Below are positions 5,147 through 5,200 of a stretch of 5,200 bases of DNA, piece by piece. Below the pieces are notes generated by a model that searched no databases, had not been told where the DNA came from, and saw nothing but the letters and a program-made list of their open reading frames with translations. Position numbers and translations under genes: made by a program. How positions within the stretch are numbered: position 1 is the first letter of the stretch; each line of letters begins with the position of its first letter. The stretch is from assembly GCA_946480485.1 (NCBI GenBank), contig CAMLJW010000387.1, forward strand, positions 1 through 5,200, read 5' to 3'. The DNA comes from an uncultured Streptomyces sp. (GTDB lineage Bacteria; Actinomycetota; Actinomycetes; Streptomycetales; Streptomycetaceae).

Positions 5147-5200
5147 CTAGTACTGCAACCGCATCTGGCGTGACGGACGATCCTCGGTCTCGTTGGTATG
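5147..5200 (+). mobile_element. Possible left end of an insertion sequence with CTAG target
   Basis: Composition changes at CTAG (5147-5150), after which TACTGCAACCGCATCTGGCG begins. I associate this kind of sequence with ends of Streptomyces insertion sequences, and CTAG fits the YTAR target duplicated by IS701-family elements. Only about 50 bases are visible, so neither the second inverted repeat, the second CTAG nor a transposase can be seen. The window stops at an ATG whose role cannot be judged. Confidence 0.35.

Noticed and set aside
4664..5173. 169-codon plus-strand ORF across the right end
   Set aside because: Opposite the peptidoglycan-binding gene for half its length and running into the possible IS end. 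No motif or start signal, though codon bias around 4975-5100 is mildly coding-like.
1..5200. tRNA, rRNA, riboswitch or CRISPR array
   Set aside because: I found no cloverleaf with a TTCRA loop, no rRNA-like stretch, no recognisable aptamer core upstream of dxs (including no thiamine-box pattern) and no regularly spaced repeats.

Overview
The window looks like a piece of a Streptomyces (or very close actinomycete) chromosome. GC is high, third codon positions are almost all G/C in the main genes, starts are GTG with strong AGGAGG-type ribosome sites, and the two large proteins read like known Streptomyces proteins: the SCO6013-type DXS and the ROK regulator Rok7B7 (SCO6008 type).

Layout. Bases 1-188 are the 3' end of a plus-strand fatty-acid beta-oxidation gene (FadB-like 3-hydroxyacyl-CoA dehydrogenase), followed by a small hairpin. 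A 123-residue plus-strand protein with a NYN/PIN-like nuclease fold follows (250-621), with a hairpin after it. The 293-base gap 622-914 lies between convergent genes. It holds a 13-bp perfect-stem terminator (852-895) and at most a doubtful small ORF. On the minus strand are dxs (915-2843, first enzyme of the MEP isoprenoid pathway), a 297-base regulatory gap, and rok7B7 (3141-4340), a sugar-responsive ROK regulator. Beyond a second regulatory gap (4341-4635) is a lone 91-residue peptidoglycan-binding-domain protein (4636-4911, minus) with weaker codon bias. The last ~290 bases hold no convincing gene and end in what may be the first 50 bases of an insertion sequence joined to a CTAG target.

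Most notable point. From what I remember of Streptomyces genomes, the xylose ABC transporter operon xylFGH sits between rok7B7 and dxs. Here it is absent: 197 bases separate the rok7B7 stop from the far edge of the dxs reading frame (297 to the likely dxs start). Just after the rok7B7 terminator there remains a 13-base element, TTTACTTCTTGAC (minus strand), that fits the published Rok7B7 consensus as I remember it. This looks like a transporter operon lost while its operator stayed, leaving a carbon-catabolite regulator's site upstream of the gateway gene of isoprenoid synthesis. The deletion and any rewiring are inferences that need comparative data.

I see no complete novel defence or mobile system. 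The right edge (single-domain protein plus possible IS end) looks like the start of an accessory stretch.
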